Source: Bactrocera neohumeralis
Taxonomy: Eukaryota > Arthropoda > Insecta > Diptera > Tephritidae
Reading direction: 5' to 3'
DNA: 64,000 bases
Assembly: GCF_024586455.1 (NCBI RefSeq)
Contig: NW_026089624.1
Coordinates: forward strand, 10,383,341 to 10,447,340
The translations under genes were made by a program, and so were the position numbers. How positions within the stretch are numbered: position 1 is the stretch's first letter; each line of letters starts with the position of its first letter. Under the pieces are notes generated by a model. That model searched no databases. It had not been told where the DNA came from and was given only the letters and a program-made list of their open reading frames with translations. Shown piece after piece: positions 31,902 to 43,533 of the stretch.

Positions 31902-34900
31902 ATGATTACACTTCTTCAATGGAACATTAACGGTTATGTTAATAATTATATTAACTTAGAGTTACTTATGGGATCGTACAATCCATCTATTATCCTGTTG
32001 AATGAAACTCACCTACTTATCTTATAATGCCTCAGCTTTTACCCCTAGGGCTTATGTGGGATATTTTATTAATCTCCCACATAACACCACCAACAAGCAG
32101 GGAGTTGCCATCCTAGTTAAAAGAAATCTACCTCACGTATTACTTCCCATACCCCTTTAAATTTTTTCTTCTGTAGCTATTGAGATCCTCGCCCCCTATA
32201 AAATTTCAATCATCTGTGCTTATTCCCCTCCTGATCAATCATTTTCTACTACTGAATTTTTAAATCTTATTCCTTCCGGTTCAAATCCTTTTATCTTGTG
32301 TGGTGACTTCAATGCTTGGAGTCCCCTTTGGGGCTCTGCTTCGGCTAACTCCAAGGGACGTAGCATTGAGGATGCCTTACTAAGATCCAACTGCATTGTT
32401 TTAAATGATGGTTCCCCACCCATTTTTCCACTCACTCTACCTTCACTAATATTGATCTTTCCATATGTTCTGCCTCCCTCTCCTCAAAAATATCCTGGTG
32501 TTGTATTGATGATCTCCATGGCAGTGATCATTTTCCCATCCTTTCCAAAATATCTACTTCTCGCCCTCATTCATTTTTTAAGCCCAGGATTCGGTTTAAA
32601 ACTGATTCGGCTGATTGGGATAGGTTTGAAGAAACCTGTTTTTCGCATTCACGTTATTTCCCCTTTTCTTCCAATATAAATCAAGAGGCTTCTAGAATCC
32701 AAAAAATTATACGTTCTGCTTCTAACTATTCTTTCCCCTTTCTTCTTCTAAACCAGTCAAGCTTGCTCCTCTTTGGTGGAATAATGAGCTTTCTGCACTA
32801 AGAAATCTGAAACAGATCGCATGGCATCAATTTAAACATTTACGTTCTAGTGCAAACTTAATAGCTTACAAAAAATCCAATGCACTTTTTCGCCATAAAG
32901 CTAAGGCTGCTAAGGTTCTTTGTTTCCAAGAATTTACGAATAATATCACTTCTTCTTCGGATTCTAGAAAAATCTGGACTGATATGAAAAGACTGGCTGG
33001 TTTATCACCTTCTTCTCCTATCACTTATTTAAATACTCCTAGGGGCACTCTACTATATCCCAAAGATATAGCCTTAGAGTTTGCCACCCACTTTTCCAAT
33101 ATTTCTTTGGACTCCAATTTCTCTTCTGATTTTTCCTCTAGTAAACTTTCTTCTTCTTCTGGAAGACTAGCGCGATTATTCCTATTTTAAAACCTGGTAA
33201 ACCTCCTGGTGTGGTCAGCAGTTATCGTCCCATTTCCCTTCTTCCTTGCCTTGGTAAATTGATTGAAAAGATTATTGCTACTAGACTCGCCTGGTATGCT
33301 CAATCTAATAATCTCATTTCGCACAACCAAGTTGCGTTCAAGAGGGGGCAGGGTACGTTGGATGCTCTCCTGCACCTTGATCACTTTATCTCTGATACTC
33401 TGTCCCACAAAAATCATGTTTCTATTCTTTCTTTAGATTTCCTAAAAGCATTTGACAGGATTGGGATTCATGTAGTGTTAAGACAGCTTAGTAGGTGGAG
33501 AGTGGGTTCTCGTATTTTTAACTTTGTCAAATCTTTCCTATCCAACCGTAAATTAAGTGTTATCATATCCAATGTTTCATCCTCTGTTCTACCATTAGAT
33601 AATGGTACCCCACAAGGGTCACCGCTCTCGGTGATCCTATTTACTATTGCATTTGATGAAATCAGTACCATTCTATCAGATTTTGTTACTATCCGGCATC
33701 AGATTTATGCTGATGATTTAATTTTATTCTCAAAAACTTCAAATTTGACTTCAGTAACAATTACTTTCTCTGAAATTTTATTGCGTCTTTCTCGTTGGTC
33801 CTCTACTTCAAGCACATCAATATCTTTTCCTAAATCGAAACTTTTTCATATTTGTAAAAAACATCAATGTACTATCCCAACGCTCACATTTGATAATACA
33901 AACATTTTGTGTACAGATAGTATTAAGTTCCTTGGTATTGTATTAGACTCTAAGTATACATTTAAGAAACATTGTCAGTATATAAGAAAAAGACTTTTTG
34001 TTAATTTAAATATTATTAAATACCTCTCATGTAAGCGCTCACTCATCGGCTCGGCTTTACTGGTCAACGTCACTAAAGCCCTCATCTCATCTGTAATTAA
34101 TTATGGCTTGGAAATTTATGGACATCATTCTAAGAATCATCTAAAGATGCTTGCTGCGCCCTATCATTCTTCAGTTCGTTGTTCTCTTCGAGTGTTTCCA
34201 ACATCGCCAATTAAAAACATACTGACGGAAGCTGGCCTACCTTCTCTAAAAGATGCAGTGGAAGATAGCTTAAATAAGCTTTATTCAAAACTCATACTCA
34301 GCAAGAATTTTACTATAAAAAAGGACTTTCAATCATCACTTTGCAGAAAGAGGTCTCCTAAAATACCGTCTTCTATTTTTAAAAGTGCTTTGTTTGCTAA
34401 AACCAATGAGTTGCCGCTTAAAATATTGCTGCCTTGCAGTAAATATATTCCACCGTGGAAAGTAAATGAATCTTCTTTCATTAGTGATCTTACTTTTCTT
34501 CGCAAATCCATCACTCCAAGCACTGTGTATAAATCTCGATTTTTGGAATTATCTGTGCACTTCAAATCTTTTGGTTGGCAGTTTATATATACTGATGGCT
34601 CCAAATCGTCGCATACATCTTTTGCTGTAGTTGATGATAACCAACAAAGAATATCGTATGGTTTATTATTTCCATTTTGTTCAATTTTTACCGCTGAAGC
34701 TACGGGTATTCTCAAAGCTGTCCAGTATGCCCAACAAAACCTTCATCATCTGTACAGATAGTCTATCGTGTTTTCAAGCTTTAAAAAACCGCAGTAACTA
34801 CAATGACGTCATTATTGGCATTAGATCGCTGTTGTTTTCGTTAGCACATAGACTAAAAATAATGTGGATACCCGGTCACTCTGGAATCATTGGAAATACT

Positions 34901-35371
34901 TTTGCGGACTCGGTGGCTAAGGAGGTGTGCATCACTCCAACAACTACATCTGCCTTGTTTGTTAAGAGTGATATAAAACGGCTTATTATTCAACAAAGAT
35001 CCACTAAATTGGCGCTTGATTGGATGAATTACAGACACCACTACTCTAGAATAAATTCAAATCGTATCAAACCATCCTTTCCGTCATCGCTTTCATCTAA
35101 TTATATCATTCCATATATCAGACTTCGCATTGGCCACTCCATTATCACACACGCTCACATACTAAATGGCACTCAGATCAACCAATGCCCATTTTGTGAT
35201 TCAGATTTAAATCTATTGCATCTTCTGCAACATTGTCCAGCACTTCAAACTCATAGACTGTCAAACTTCAATAATACTGATCCAATAATTTTATTGATGG
35301 ATCCCTCAAGCAACAACATTTCGAAAATCTACAACTTTTTGAAAGACAGCGACCTTCTTCGACGCATATAA
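31902..35371 (+). pseudogene. LINE ORF2 (endonuclease, RT, RNase H), broken
   Basis: Begins MITLLQWNINGYVNNY, an APE-type endonuclease start, but hits a stop near 32026. Later endonuclease parts appear in other frames (CGDFNAWSPLWGS at about 32299). The RT is a long open stretch at 33187-34761 with YRPISLLPCLGKLIEKII, LDFLKAFDR, GTPQGSPLS and YADDLILF. RNase H begins FIYTDGSK and AEATGILKA, then shifts frame near 34760 to CTDSLSCFQALKNR and PGHSGIIGNTFADSVAKE. A C-terminal zinc finger, CPFCDSDLNLLHLLQHC, ends it. At least three to four frameshifts or stops, mostly in the endonuclease. RT and RNase H active-site residues are all visible. Confidence 0.88.
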
Positions 35372-35482
35372 CATAACCAGTCGGCCGATAGCCCATGATG
35401 CTAGTGCTGCGTATTTTCTTAAGTTTGTATAATAATTGTATTATTATGTAAGCTTTTATAAAAAAAAAAAAAAAAAAAAAAA

Positions 35483-35494
35483 ATGTCAAAACTT
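35483..35494. repeat. Target-site duplication of the I-clade LINE (right copy)
   Basis: ATGTCAAAACTT directly after the poly-A, identical to 30435-30446 before the LINE 5' end. The empty right-arm site shows a single, one-base-different copy. Confidence 0.88.
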
Positions 35495-36143
35495 GACCTT
35501 TCTTAATATTTTTTTTAGTTTAAACAGAAGATAATTTTATGCCAATGATAATAAACTTTGCCCTAATTCCATACGACGTTTAGTTTTTTTTCTATCCTGC
35601 CCGCCAATTAAGAATAATCGTAAAAATGAAAAAGCGAGAAATCACGCTTCGAAGTTTTCCCTTTTTGCCCAAGCGCTCATACATATATCTGCTAGAAGCT
35701 CGGTCACTATTTCCCTTCTAGCTTCGATAATATTTCGAATTCCCATCTATAACTTTGGGACATATTCTTAGATAATTTTGAAAGAGATTTAAGCAAAAAA
35801 AAAATCGATTGTTTGAAGCTTCTAAAGCAGGCTCCCCCTTAATAAAGATTTCGTATCAGAATTTATTGATCTTATAAAAAATGAATTCGCAATTTGGCAA
35901 ACGAAAAGTGATAAATATAAAAATAAAATTGAGAAAAATAAAAGTTGGAATAACTTATTAACGAAATACAATGAAATAGATAAAAATGCTACATTAGAAA
36001 TAAATTCCAAGAAATGTTCCGCTTGCCTGTCGCACATGTTCACTCTGTGAAGAACGAACGCGAAATGGATTTGTGTGTCGTGTATGGGCAAACGAATTCA
36101 TACCGATCGAACGCACTTGTGTGCTCGTGTATGGGCACTTTTA

Positions 36144-37500
36144 CCTACATATAGTTTGATTATTGGGAATGCGTGGGGAAAACAGTTCATAAAACATGTA
36201 TTGTGAACACGCAAAACAGTTTAATGGCTAATTCACATAGAACTTTTGCTTCACTTTGCGTTAGATATTTGTTTTGACAGCAAAGTTCGATGCACTCTTT
36301 TGCATTTTATGTGAATGTATAAAAAGTTTTCGACGCGATATATATGTATATATGTACAGCTAACAGCTGTCTTTTCATGTTCGGTTGTCGATAAAGTTAT
36401 GGTTAAGCCCTTACTAATCTAAGCAATATACTAGTTTATTAAAATCAAATTTAATCAAATTTTAAGTTATTACAGTGGTATGTTGGAATCCCATTTAATT
36501 GTTTTTATTTCTATCATATACTATGTCTGCATATGTACATGGAAATGTTTAATATTTGTTTAGATTTTAATGATGCTGGGTTGATGGATAATAAACCAGT
36601 TTGTATAGCTTGATACATATTGTCATCTTCGTATTTAGCGATAGTAAATCCAGTGCGTTGCAGGATTGCTACATAGCTGCTCAACATTCTCAAGTTGACT
36701 TAACGAACTTTGTTATTGCAAGATTTCGCGTCAGTTACTTCAACCATCCTATTTTGCAACTCATCCGCTTAAGTCACAAAATCTGTTATAAAAAAACATA
36801 AAAAAAACAATTACATATGCTTGCTTATTCATACAAACTTACATGCATACATATGCACATAAAGCTGTGTCTATCGAAGCTTATAATCGCGCAAAACAGG
36901 ATCGTGACCCTATAAAAACAGTGACAATTATCTGACCGGTCATTTGTCAGTCACAGCTGAAAAAATTGTATCAGCAACTAAAGATTATAAAAAATAAATA
37001 ATAATCATAAGAAAATATTCTATGAAAAATAATGAAGTATGTGAGATTTTTTCTCAGTTCATTCTATACTTGCTCTCCTCATGAGCTTTCCATGTGCCTT
37101 GATCCAATTTATCCAAATAATATAAAAAAATGAAAATTATTGCTTAACCTGATTGGAATACTTCACCGTTGCCAAAATCGTTTGATCACTACTATCCACC
37201 TCACTGCTTATACTTATAAAAGATGAGCAACTAGTTTTTGTAATATATACCCAATTCTAAAAAAAATCAAATCAGGTGTTTTAGCAAAAAGTAGTAAGAC
37301 CTTTAAATTTATATTTCGTCGAAAACCCATTCGTCGAAATATTTCTTTTCTAAGTTAATTTGGCTGAAAGTGACATCTGTGCCTAATGTCACATCAAAAT
37401 AATCATAAGTGTTTAGGATACGCTTGTCTTTCCTAAGTACATGAAGTGCATTCGGCGATTTTTACGAGGAATGAAATTATTCAACAAAGAAGTTCCATTC
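36144..37500. other. Arm sequence without a recognised gene
   Basis: Its counterpart is about 52010-53284 reversed. It opens with the mirrored TIR CATACCGATCGAACGCACTTG...TGGGCACTTTT (36099-36142) of the element described at 53285-54486. The segment at about 36613-36898 is absent from the right arm, where GTATAGCTT joins GATCGTGA directly. Conversely about 230 bp of the right arm (52810-53040) is missing here. No long frames. Confidence 0.6.
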
Positions 37501-38552
37501 AATTTTATTTGTTAAGGGTTATCCATGTTATCGTCGACGTCATCTAGCGGGAGGCCCAGCAAACGTACTGTTTCGACGGAGTCGGACCAAAGGGAAAGGG
37601 GTGTTAGATGAGTGGTGTTGGCGGGGCATGCAAAGAGGTGGCCAGTGTCATGCGAAGACATATATTAGATAGGATTATTAGGATCTATTTAGGGCAAGTA
37701 GGAGTTTAACCTGCTACAGTATCCAGAATGAAGCTGCACTAGGGTCACCCGCGTTTCCCGTGGCAACTCGAGCTCTTCGTCTGTGATGGGCGGTGATTTG
37801 ACTCCAAGAACGCCAGTCGGTGAAGTTGTTGATAGCTCCACTGTGAATGGCGGTCAGTACTTGATGTTCCTAGGAGGCGGTTCCGCTCCAAGCAGGTGGC
37901 TGCAAGGGTGATTCCTACGAAAACATCCCAGCAGGAAGTGCTTGGAGAGGAGTTCATTATGCTCTTTAACTGGGAACATAAGCGTCACACTATGTAGGTG
38001 TACGATGGGAGACATCAAGAGGCATCCTGCCGTGGTCCGGGGTGCAGTGTTTCGGCAGGTCATTTCCGTACCACTGCATCCAGGCGACCATATTGATGCG
38101 ACGTAATTGAAGACCGGCCTGATCGGAATTGCCTTGTAAGTTGTCAACAACGTTTCTTTGTCTTTTTCCCATGTACTGCCGGCAAGCGACTTGAGGATTT
38201 TGTTGCGGCTCTGTACCTTGGCGTTAATCGTAGCGTATGGGGAGTGAAGGAGCATAGACTATCAAATGTTACACATAAAATCTTTTGATTATTGACAGTC
38301 GGAATTTTTACGCCATCGACTGCAATATTAAGATCAAGTCTCCTTTGTCCAGTTCGTAAATATGGTCGCTGTGGATTTGGTGTGGGAAAGTGTTGGGTTC
38401 TGTGCAGTGCGGAAACGAGAAAGGTCGGAGAGGTAGCTATTTAATTTTGAGCACATTCCATCGATACCATCGCCCGACGTCAATATCGTGCAATCATCAG
38501 CGTACGAGGTTATGAAAATTCCCTCGCGGCTGTGGGTGTTTCCAGATGTAGA
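37501..38552 (-). pseudogene. Jockey-like LINE, 3' half of ORF2 (left arm copy)
   Basis: The minus strand reads EGIFITSYADDCTILTSG (RT YADD box), SHTKSTATIF, then in other frames NAKVQSRNKILKSLAGSTW, KETLLTTYKAI and HNELLSKHFLLGCFRRNHPCSHLLGAEPPPRN. These are the C-terminal RT/thumb and tail blocks of insect Jockey-type LINEs. An internal deletion of about 83 bp near 37860 is not shared by the right arm. It is cut on its 5' side at 38553-38560 by the P-element end. Confidence 0.8.
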
Positions 38553-38560
38553 AGTTAAAC

Positions 38561-38955
38561 CATGGATAAATTGATCCGAAACTCTTTGATTCGAGAGAGC
38601 GCTGTCAAAGTCCACATTTTTTATAACATTTGCCAATGATGCCACTATGGAAGAAATGTGTTAGGGAATTTTTAGTAAATGTTTTGGGAGTTTGTAATTT
38701 CCACACCACCGCTGAGGTATACAAAAGGCGCGTTACCGAAGTTAGTTTTGGGTGCTCGGTTCCCCTATAGGCCTATATCACCCACATAGGTACAAAATAA
38801 AATCACAAAAATGACAATATTTGTCGAAATTCAAAATTAATATAAAAATTAACAAAAACGAATGATTCAAAACAAAAAAATCTTAAAACTATACAAACAA
38901 AATATCACATTTCATTATTCTGTTTAACAGCAAATATTTGTAACCAATAAAATAT
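38561..38955. mobile_element. P-element terminal part (left arm copy)
   Basis: Starts CATGGATAAATTGATCCGAA at 38561, preceded by AGTTAAAC (38553-38560), the reversed 8-bp target site. It matches the right end of the complete P element at 46998-50868 in reverse complement for about 395 bp, up to 38955. There a duplicated AATATTTGTAACCA motif marks a switch to unrelated LINE sequence. Confidence 0.85.
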
Positions 38956-40058
38956 TTGTAACCAAAAAAAACGAGTGAGTCGTCTCCGTGTACTGACGTA
39001 TTTTTTTCTGCTCCGTGTTCTTTTTTTACTTTTATTAATGCCGTGTGTTTGCGCGCATAGAGTTGACCGTGCTCAGCCCAAGATTAGTTGCCATAAATGC
39101 AATCAAATATTTCACTTATCGTGCGTGAACTTATCACAGGCTGATGTAGATTTCTTGGTGAAATCTAAAAACGCTTTTTACTGTAAATTGTGCGCGTCTG
39201 CGTCGCCATCAGTGCGCAATGCTCAGTGCACTTATAATTTAAGTTCCCAACAACAAAATGCTGAACAATCGAACAGTGAAATAGCTGCAGCTTTGTTGGA
39301 GCATAACAAGCATAATAAAGAAAATGTAGTGCTTAGTTCTCTTTTATTAGAAGTAAGTTCACTGAGAAGTGAACAAACGAAGGCGCTCGCGTTAATACAG
39401 CAATTATGTGATGATCGTAATTCGTTAATCGCTATGCTTAACGAACTCAAATCAGAGATCTACACTGTGCATAAGAAATTGTCGGATAATGGCAATTTCT
39501 CTGCTGCCAACCCCACTCTCACTGCTGCAACAGCTGTTCTTACAAGTGACTCTACCATCGCTGCTCCGTCTAATACCGCTGTTCCCGCTGATAACGTGTG
39601 TGAGAATTATCTCGCTCTCGCTACACTGAAGTCACTCTCTGCAGCTTCAACTACTGCTAACTCTATCTCTACTTCTACGACTATTGCAGGTACAAATGCT
39701 CCGTCGCCGAAAGTTGTTGTTTCTGCTCCCACCGATAGTGTGGGTATGGATCATCTTGCTCCCGCTACTTCGAAAGCACTCTCGGCTGCTCCGTCTGCTG
39801 CTTGCTCCACTCGCTCTATTGCTGCTGTTAATAATAATGCCAATACATATGCTGACGCTGTTGGTAGGAACATCAACACTCACTCGAAAACCAATAACAA
39901 TCCAACAGTTGCTGCTAAACCAGTTCGCCAACCTGTCGCTGTCAATGCTGCTCACTCTGTCGCCGTTGATGATTCTGTTAACAACGCTCTACTTCAATTA
40001 GTGCTAACAGAAACTTGAAGTTAAAAGTGAACCCGGGCAAAAAACCCCAGTTAACGGT
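38956..40058 (+). mobile_element. LINE with PHD-finger ORF1, truncated by the assembly gap
   Basis: Sequence unique to this side of the duplication. It begins after a repeated ATATTTGTAACCA and carries a 5' UTR and one ORF1. It runs into the N gap at 40059, so ORF2 and the 3' end are not in the assembly. Orientation makes it an insertion into the left-arm P-element copy. Confidence 0.65.
39038..40018 (+). CDS. LINE ORF1 with PHD-type zinc finger and coiled coil
   Basis: 327 codons from the ATG at 39038, chosen because the frame's earlier residues (from 38975) look like hydrophobic 5' UTR translation. It opens with MPCVCAH, then CHKCNQIFHLSCVNLS and FYCKLC, a C4HC3 PHD-like finger over the first 55 residues. 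Next comes a helical segment rich in Leu/Glu/Gln (EVSSLRSEQTKALALIQQL, MLNELKSEIYTVHKKL), likely a coiled coil, then a low-complexity Ala/Thr/Ser/Asn tail with two loosely repeated VGMDHLAPAT/VCENYLALAT units. PHD-finger ORF1 proteins occur in several insect non-LTR elements. Host PHD proteins would be longer and less repetitive at the C-terminus. The frame ends naturally 40 bp before the gap. Confidence 0.75.
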   Translation: MPCVCAHRVDRAQPKISCHKCNQIFHLSCVNLSQADVDFLVKSKNAFYCKLCASASPSVRNAQCTYNLSSQQQNAEQSNSEIAAALLEHNKHNKENVVLSSLLLEVSSLRSEQTKALALIQQLCDDRNSLIAMLNELKSEIYTVHKKLSDNGNFSAANPTLTAATAVLTSDSTIAAPSNTAVPADNVCENYLALATLKSLSAASTTANSISTSTTIAGTNAPSPKVVVSAPTDSVGMDHLAPATSKALSAAPSAACSTRSIAAVNNNANTYADAVGRNINTHSKTNNNPTVAAKPVRQPVAVNAAHSVAVDDSVNNALLQLVLTET

Positions 40059-40158
40059 NNNNNNNNNNNNNNNNNNNNNNNNNNNNNNNNNNNNNNNNNN
40101 NNNNNNNNNNNNNNNNNNNNNNNNNNNNNNNNNNNNNNNNNNNNNNNNNNNNNNNNNN
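40059..40158. other. Assembly gap, 100 N
   Basis: Exactly 100 undetermined bases, the usual placeholder for a scaffold join of unknown size. It separates the PHD-LINE from the inner palindrome, so order and orientation across it rest on scaffolding, not sequence. Confidence 0.98.
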
Positions 40159-41619
40159 ATACCATTTGGGAAGTAAAATTAAATGTTCCTGGAGTATTTA
40201 TTTATTGATTTTTGCGCTTTTAGTGGTTTTGAAAAAGTACTGTTATAGATTGAGCAGGTTTATCTTCCGATTTCATCCATTTTCACTCCGTCGGTCTTAT
40301 AATATTAATTTTCTTTTAACAGACCAATGTTTGTAAAAAATACACGCGATTTTCATAAATAAAAAAATAAAAATTAATTGTGATTTTTTCACGTATCTGT
40401 CTACACCTAACGCCATAATATGACGAGTATAGATTCGTGTTAGTTATATTAATTCGCCAGTTTTATAAGTTTTTATTACAGAAAAACAAAATTTTTAAGG
40501 GGGTAATGTAGTGGGGCCATGCTTCTGGGTATGCCGTTACAGTCGTACTGCTATACCTAATTACTATTTTGCGTCCTCGGCGGGCCCCCTGGAAGCGTGT
40601 GCAACTCTTATGTAAAATGCGTATGTAATAATAGCAAGATGTTGTACGTGTATTGGAAATGTCGGAAATTAATTACAAAACTTATTTGAGATTCTTCCAG
40701 TTATTCGAATCCTCTATAGAGTATTGAAAGTTAGGAATACTTCAAAGTCAGTTGTATCTACTGCTTGACTAAAGTATATACATACATATTTGTCAATAGT
40801 TTACTTACATATTTTTTCGTGTATATTTTAACCATTTTCATTCAATAATGTTTAAATTACTCATTTTATTTGTTGTGAATACATGGATTTCCTTGAACAC
40901 ACATAAAAAAGACACAAACGCACACACAGCTGGTACTTCATTACAAATAAGAATATGTAATATCGCTATTGGTAAACAAAATTTTAAAACTTTGGCTTCT
41001 TTATCAATTTCCAGACATATAAATTTATCTGCGTACCTGGTATACCGTTATATTATTTTTTAGTGATTAGGTAATATAATATTCAGAAGATTAAAAACGT
41101 AGATGAAGTATAAGTGTGAATGTAGATATAAATAACCGACATAAATACTACCTAGAGAAAGTATTTCGGCCTAATTGTCCAAAAAACGAGTTTCAAAAAA
41201 GTCATCAAGACATGATAAATAAAATTACTCAAAAAATGTTATGGGACTATCAAATATTGCTGTAGCCTGACTACAGCTGACTTTTAATACAATTTTTACT
41301 TTCGGATATTATCCAAATTAACCCGGCGTATTTTTACAGACTAAAAAGTTGCCTACACTCCTACTATTAAAGATATCTTCTTTCCTTCATAGAATTGTAT
41401 TATTATTCCAACTTATTCTGATTTCGCGCAAAGCATGGCACTGTAGAGCAATTAAAAAAATTGCTAAATTAGAACAAGTACAGAGAGTATTGTTCAGCAA
41501 TATTTCGTAATGTAGCTCAGGCATTCGTTAAGGTTTGGCATAAAGGACTTTTATATAAAATTAAAACATTATTCCCTTTCGAATTGAATACAAAAATGGA
41601 GTCTTATTAAAAAAATAGG
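40159..41619. repeat. Inner palindrome, left arm
   Basis: Mirrors 42173-43533 (for example TGTAGTGGGGCCATGCTTCTGG at 40508 against its reverse complement at about 43162-43183), with few substitutions and small indels. An insertion of about 110 bp at 41340-41445 occurs only in this arm. The arm begins at the first base after the gap. The first 150 bp resemble the dispersed repeat at 62690-62800. A 71-codon frame (40848-41063) is conserved between the arms simply because the DNA is. Confidence 0.88.
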
Positions 41620-42172
41620 TATAGCAAGTATAACTGCTTCAAAAATTTTGACACGCGAATTAAATGATTACAATGACGAAAAGTCGATTAGTGCATGTAC
41701 ATACATACTTGTATATAAAAATGCAAAATGTATTTTTAGTTTCTATTTTTTTTTTGTACATACGGAATATATTGTTCGGATATGGGTCTCAGGTGACCCT
41801 TCAAGATTACGGATTACTGCAGAGTCTTTGTGATTAGAGATAACTAACAACGCAGGAAACAACTGTATAGCCTAATATAACCTACGTATGTATGTATGTA
41901 CGTGTATTCACTAATCAAGTTTTTCAAATGTGTGCAGCAGCTGACCGAATTTCATGCTGTTAATTTCGCAATAATTAATCAAAGAGTTAAACATCTCTCT
42001 ATCTCTGCTATCCACAAAAGTCGATGTCAATGTGTTATTACCAATCGAAATGTCTGCTGTACATAAAATATACAGAAAAAAAAGAGTTCGGTCTAGTACA
42101 TATACTCACCTGAGGTACACTAGCTTTATCGGTCTTTCAACTGATATGAAATTAGATACTTTAAGAGTAAAT
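41620..42172. other. Spacer of the inner palindrome, no gene recognised
   Basis: 553 bp of unique AT-rich sequence with a GTATGTATGTATG run near 41886. Two frames of about 60 codons have no recognisable domain. Confidence 0.6.
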
Positions 42173-43533
42173 CCTATTTTTTTAATAAGACTCCATTTTT
42201 GTATTCAATTCGAAAGGGAATAATGTTTTAATTTTATATAAAAGTCCTTTATGCCAAACCTTAACGAATGCCTGAGCTACATTACGAAATATTGCTGAAC
42301 AATACTCTCTGTACTTGTTCTAATTTAGCAATTTTTTTAATTGCTCTAGTCTGTAAAAATACGCCGGGTTAATTTGGATAATATCCGAAAGTAAAAATTG
42401 TATTAAAAGTCAGCTGTAGTCAGGCTACAGCAATATTTGATAGTCCCATAACATTTTTTGAGTAATTTTATTTATCATGTCTTGATGACTTTTTTGAAAC
42501 TCGTTTTTTGGACAATTAGGCCGAAATACTTTCTCTAGGTAGTATTTATGTCGGTTATTTACATCTACATTCACACTTATACTTCATCTACGTTTTTAAT
42601 CTTCTGAATATTATATTACCTAATCACTAAAAAATAATATAACGGTATACCAGGTACGCAGATAAATTTATATGTCTGGAAATTGATAAAGAAGCCAAAG
42701 TTTTAAAATTTTGTTTACCAATAGCGATAGTACATATTTTTATTTGTAATGAAGTACCAGCTGTGTGTGCGTTTGTGTCTTTATTATGTGTGTTCAAGGA
42801 AATCCATGTATTCACAACAAATAAAATGAGTAATTTAAACATTATTGAATGAAAATGGCTAAAATATACAAGAAAAAATATGTAAGTAAACTATTGACAA
42901 ATATGTATGTATATACTTTAGTCAAGCAGTAGATACAACTGACTTTGAAGTATTCCTAACTTTCAATACTCTATAGAGGATTCGAATAACTGGAAGAATC
43001 TCAAATAAGTTTTGTAATTAATTTCCGACATTTCCAATACACGTACAACATCTTGCTATTATTACATACGCATTTTACATAAGAGTTGCACACGCTTCCA
43101 GGGGGCCCGCCGAGGACGCAAAATAGTAATTAGGTATAGCAGTACGACTGTAACGGCATACCCAGAAGCATGGCCCCACTACATTACCCCCTTAAAAATT
43201 TTGTTTTTCTATAATAAAAACTTATAAAACTGGCGAATTAATATAACTAACACGAATCTATACTCGTCATATTATGGCGTTAGGTGTAGACAGATACGTG
43301 AAAAAATCACAATTAATTTTTATTTTTTTAATTATGAAAATCGCGTGTATTTTTTACAAACATTGGTCTGTTAAAAGAAAATTAATATTATAAGACCGAC
43401 GGAGTGAAAATGGATGAAATCGGAAGATAAACCTGCTCAATCCCCTATAACAGTACTTTTCAAAACCACTAAAAGCGCAAAAATCAATAAATAAATACTC
43501 CAGGAACATTTAATTTTACTTCCCAAATGGTAT
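42173..43533. repeat. Inner palindrome, right arm
   Basis: Reverse complement of 40159-41619, lacking the roughly 110-bp block. The match ends only because the left arm ends at the gap; this side continues as dispersed repeat sequence (GCGAAGGTTTCATGG). Confidence 0.88.

Larger units (their letters stand above)
30447..35482 (+). mobile_element. I-clade LINE, full length, left arm only
   Basis: About 5.0 kb from the first base after the left target duplication to the end of a 23-base poly-A (35460-35482). ATGTCAAAACTT at 30435-30446 and 35483-35494 is a 12-bp target duplication. ORF1 has zinc knuckles. ORF2 has endonuclease, RT and RNase H, the last being characteristic of the I group rather than typical Jockey. 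The right arm keeps the empty site (ATGTCTAAACTTGACC, reversed, at about 53856-53872). The element is structurally complete but ORF2 is broken. Confidence 0.9.
30039..35838. mobile_element. TTAA-flanked TIR element (left arm copy, split by a LINE)
   Basis: GGGGAGAGCCTGCTTTCGAGGC at 30039 is mirrored by GCTTCTAAAGCAGGCTCCCCC ending at 35838, and both ends continue into an ATCGATTTTTTT block. TTAA flanks both ends (30035-30038 and 35839-35842), as for piggyBac-like insertions. Subtracting the LINE, the element is about 0.75 kb and has no gene, so it is non-autonomous. The unsplit copy is 53534-54261. Confidence 0.78.
25377..38955. repeat. Left arm of a giant inverted duplication
   Basis: Almost every block here recurs in reverse complement and reverse order in 50482-58922. 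Matching pairs include 25804-26130 with 58123-58449, 26801-27299 with 56956-57454, 27774-28556 with 55699-56480, 30171-30365 with 53935-54129, and 38334-38645 with 50784-51095; the last pair has one difference that I noticed. The arms depart at 25377/58922 and at 38955/50482. The left arm alone contains the I-clade LINE, a block at about 28731-29085 and a block at about 36613-36898, and it lacks a few segments of the right arm. Confidence 0.9.

Noticed and set aside
34329..34715. 128-codon minus-strand frame in the LINE
   Set aside because: Antisense to the RT C-terminus and RNase H start of ORF2.
35460..35482. Host processed-pseudogene tail
   Set aside because: The poly-A belongs to the I-clade LINE: it is immediately followed by the LINE target duplication and preceded by ORF2.
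40848..42842. Two near-identical 71-codon proteins (40848-41063 and 42627-42842)
   Set aside because: They lie at mirror positions in the inner palindrome arms, so their identity reflects the duplicated DNA, not selection on a protein.
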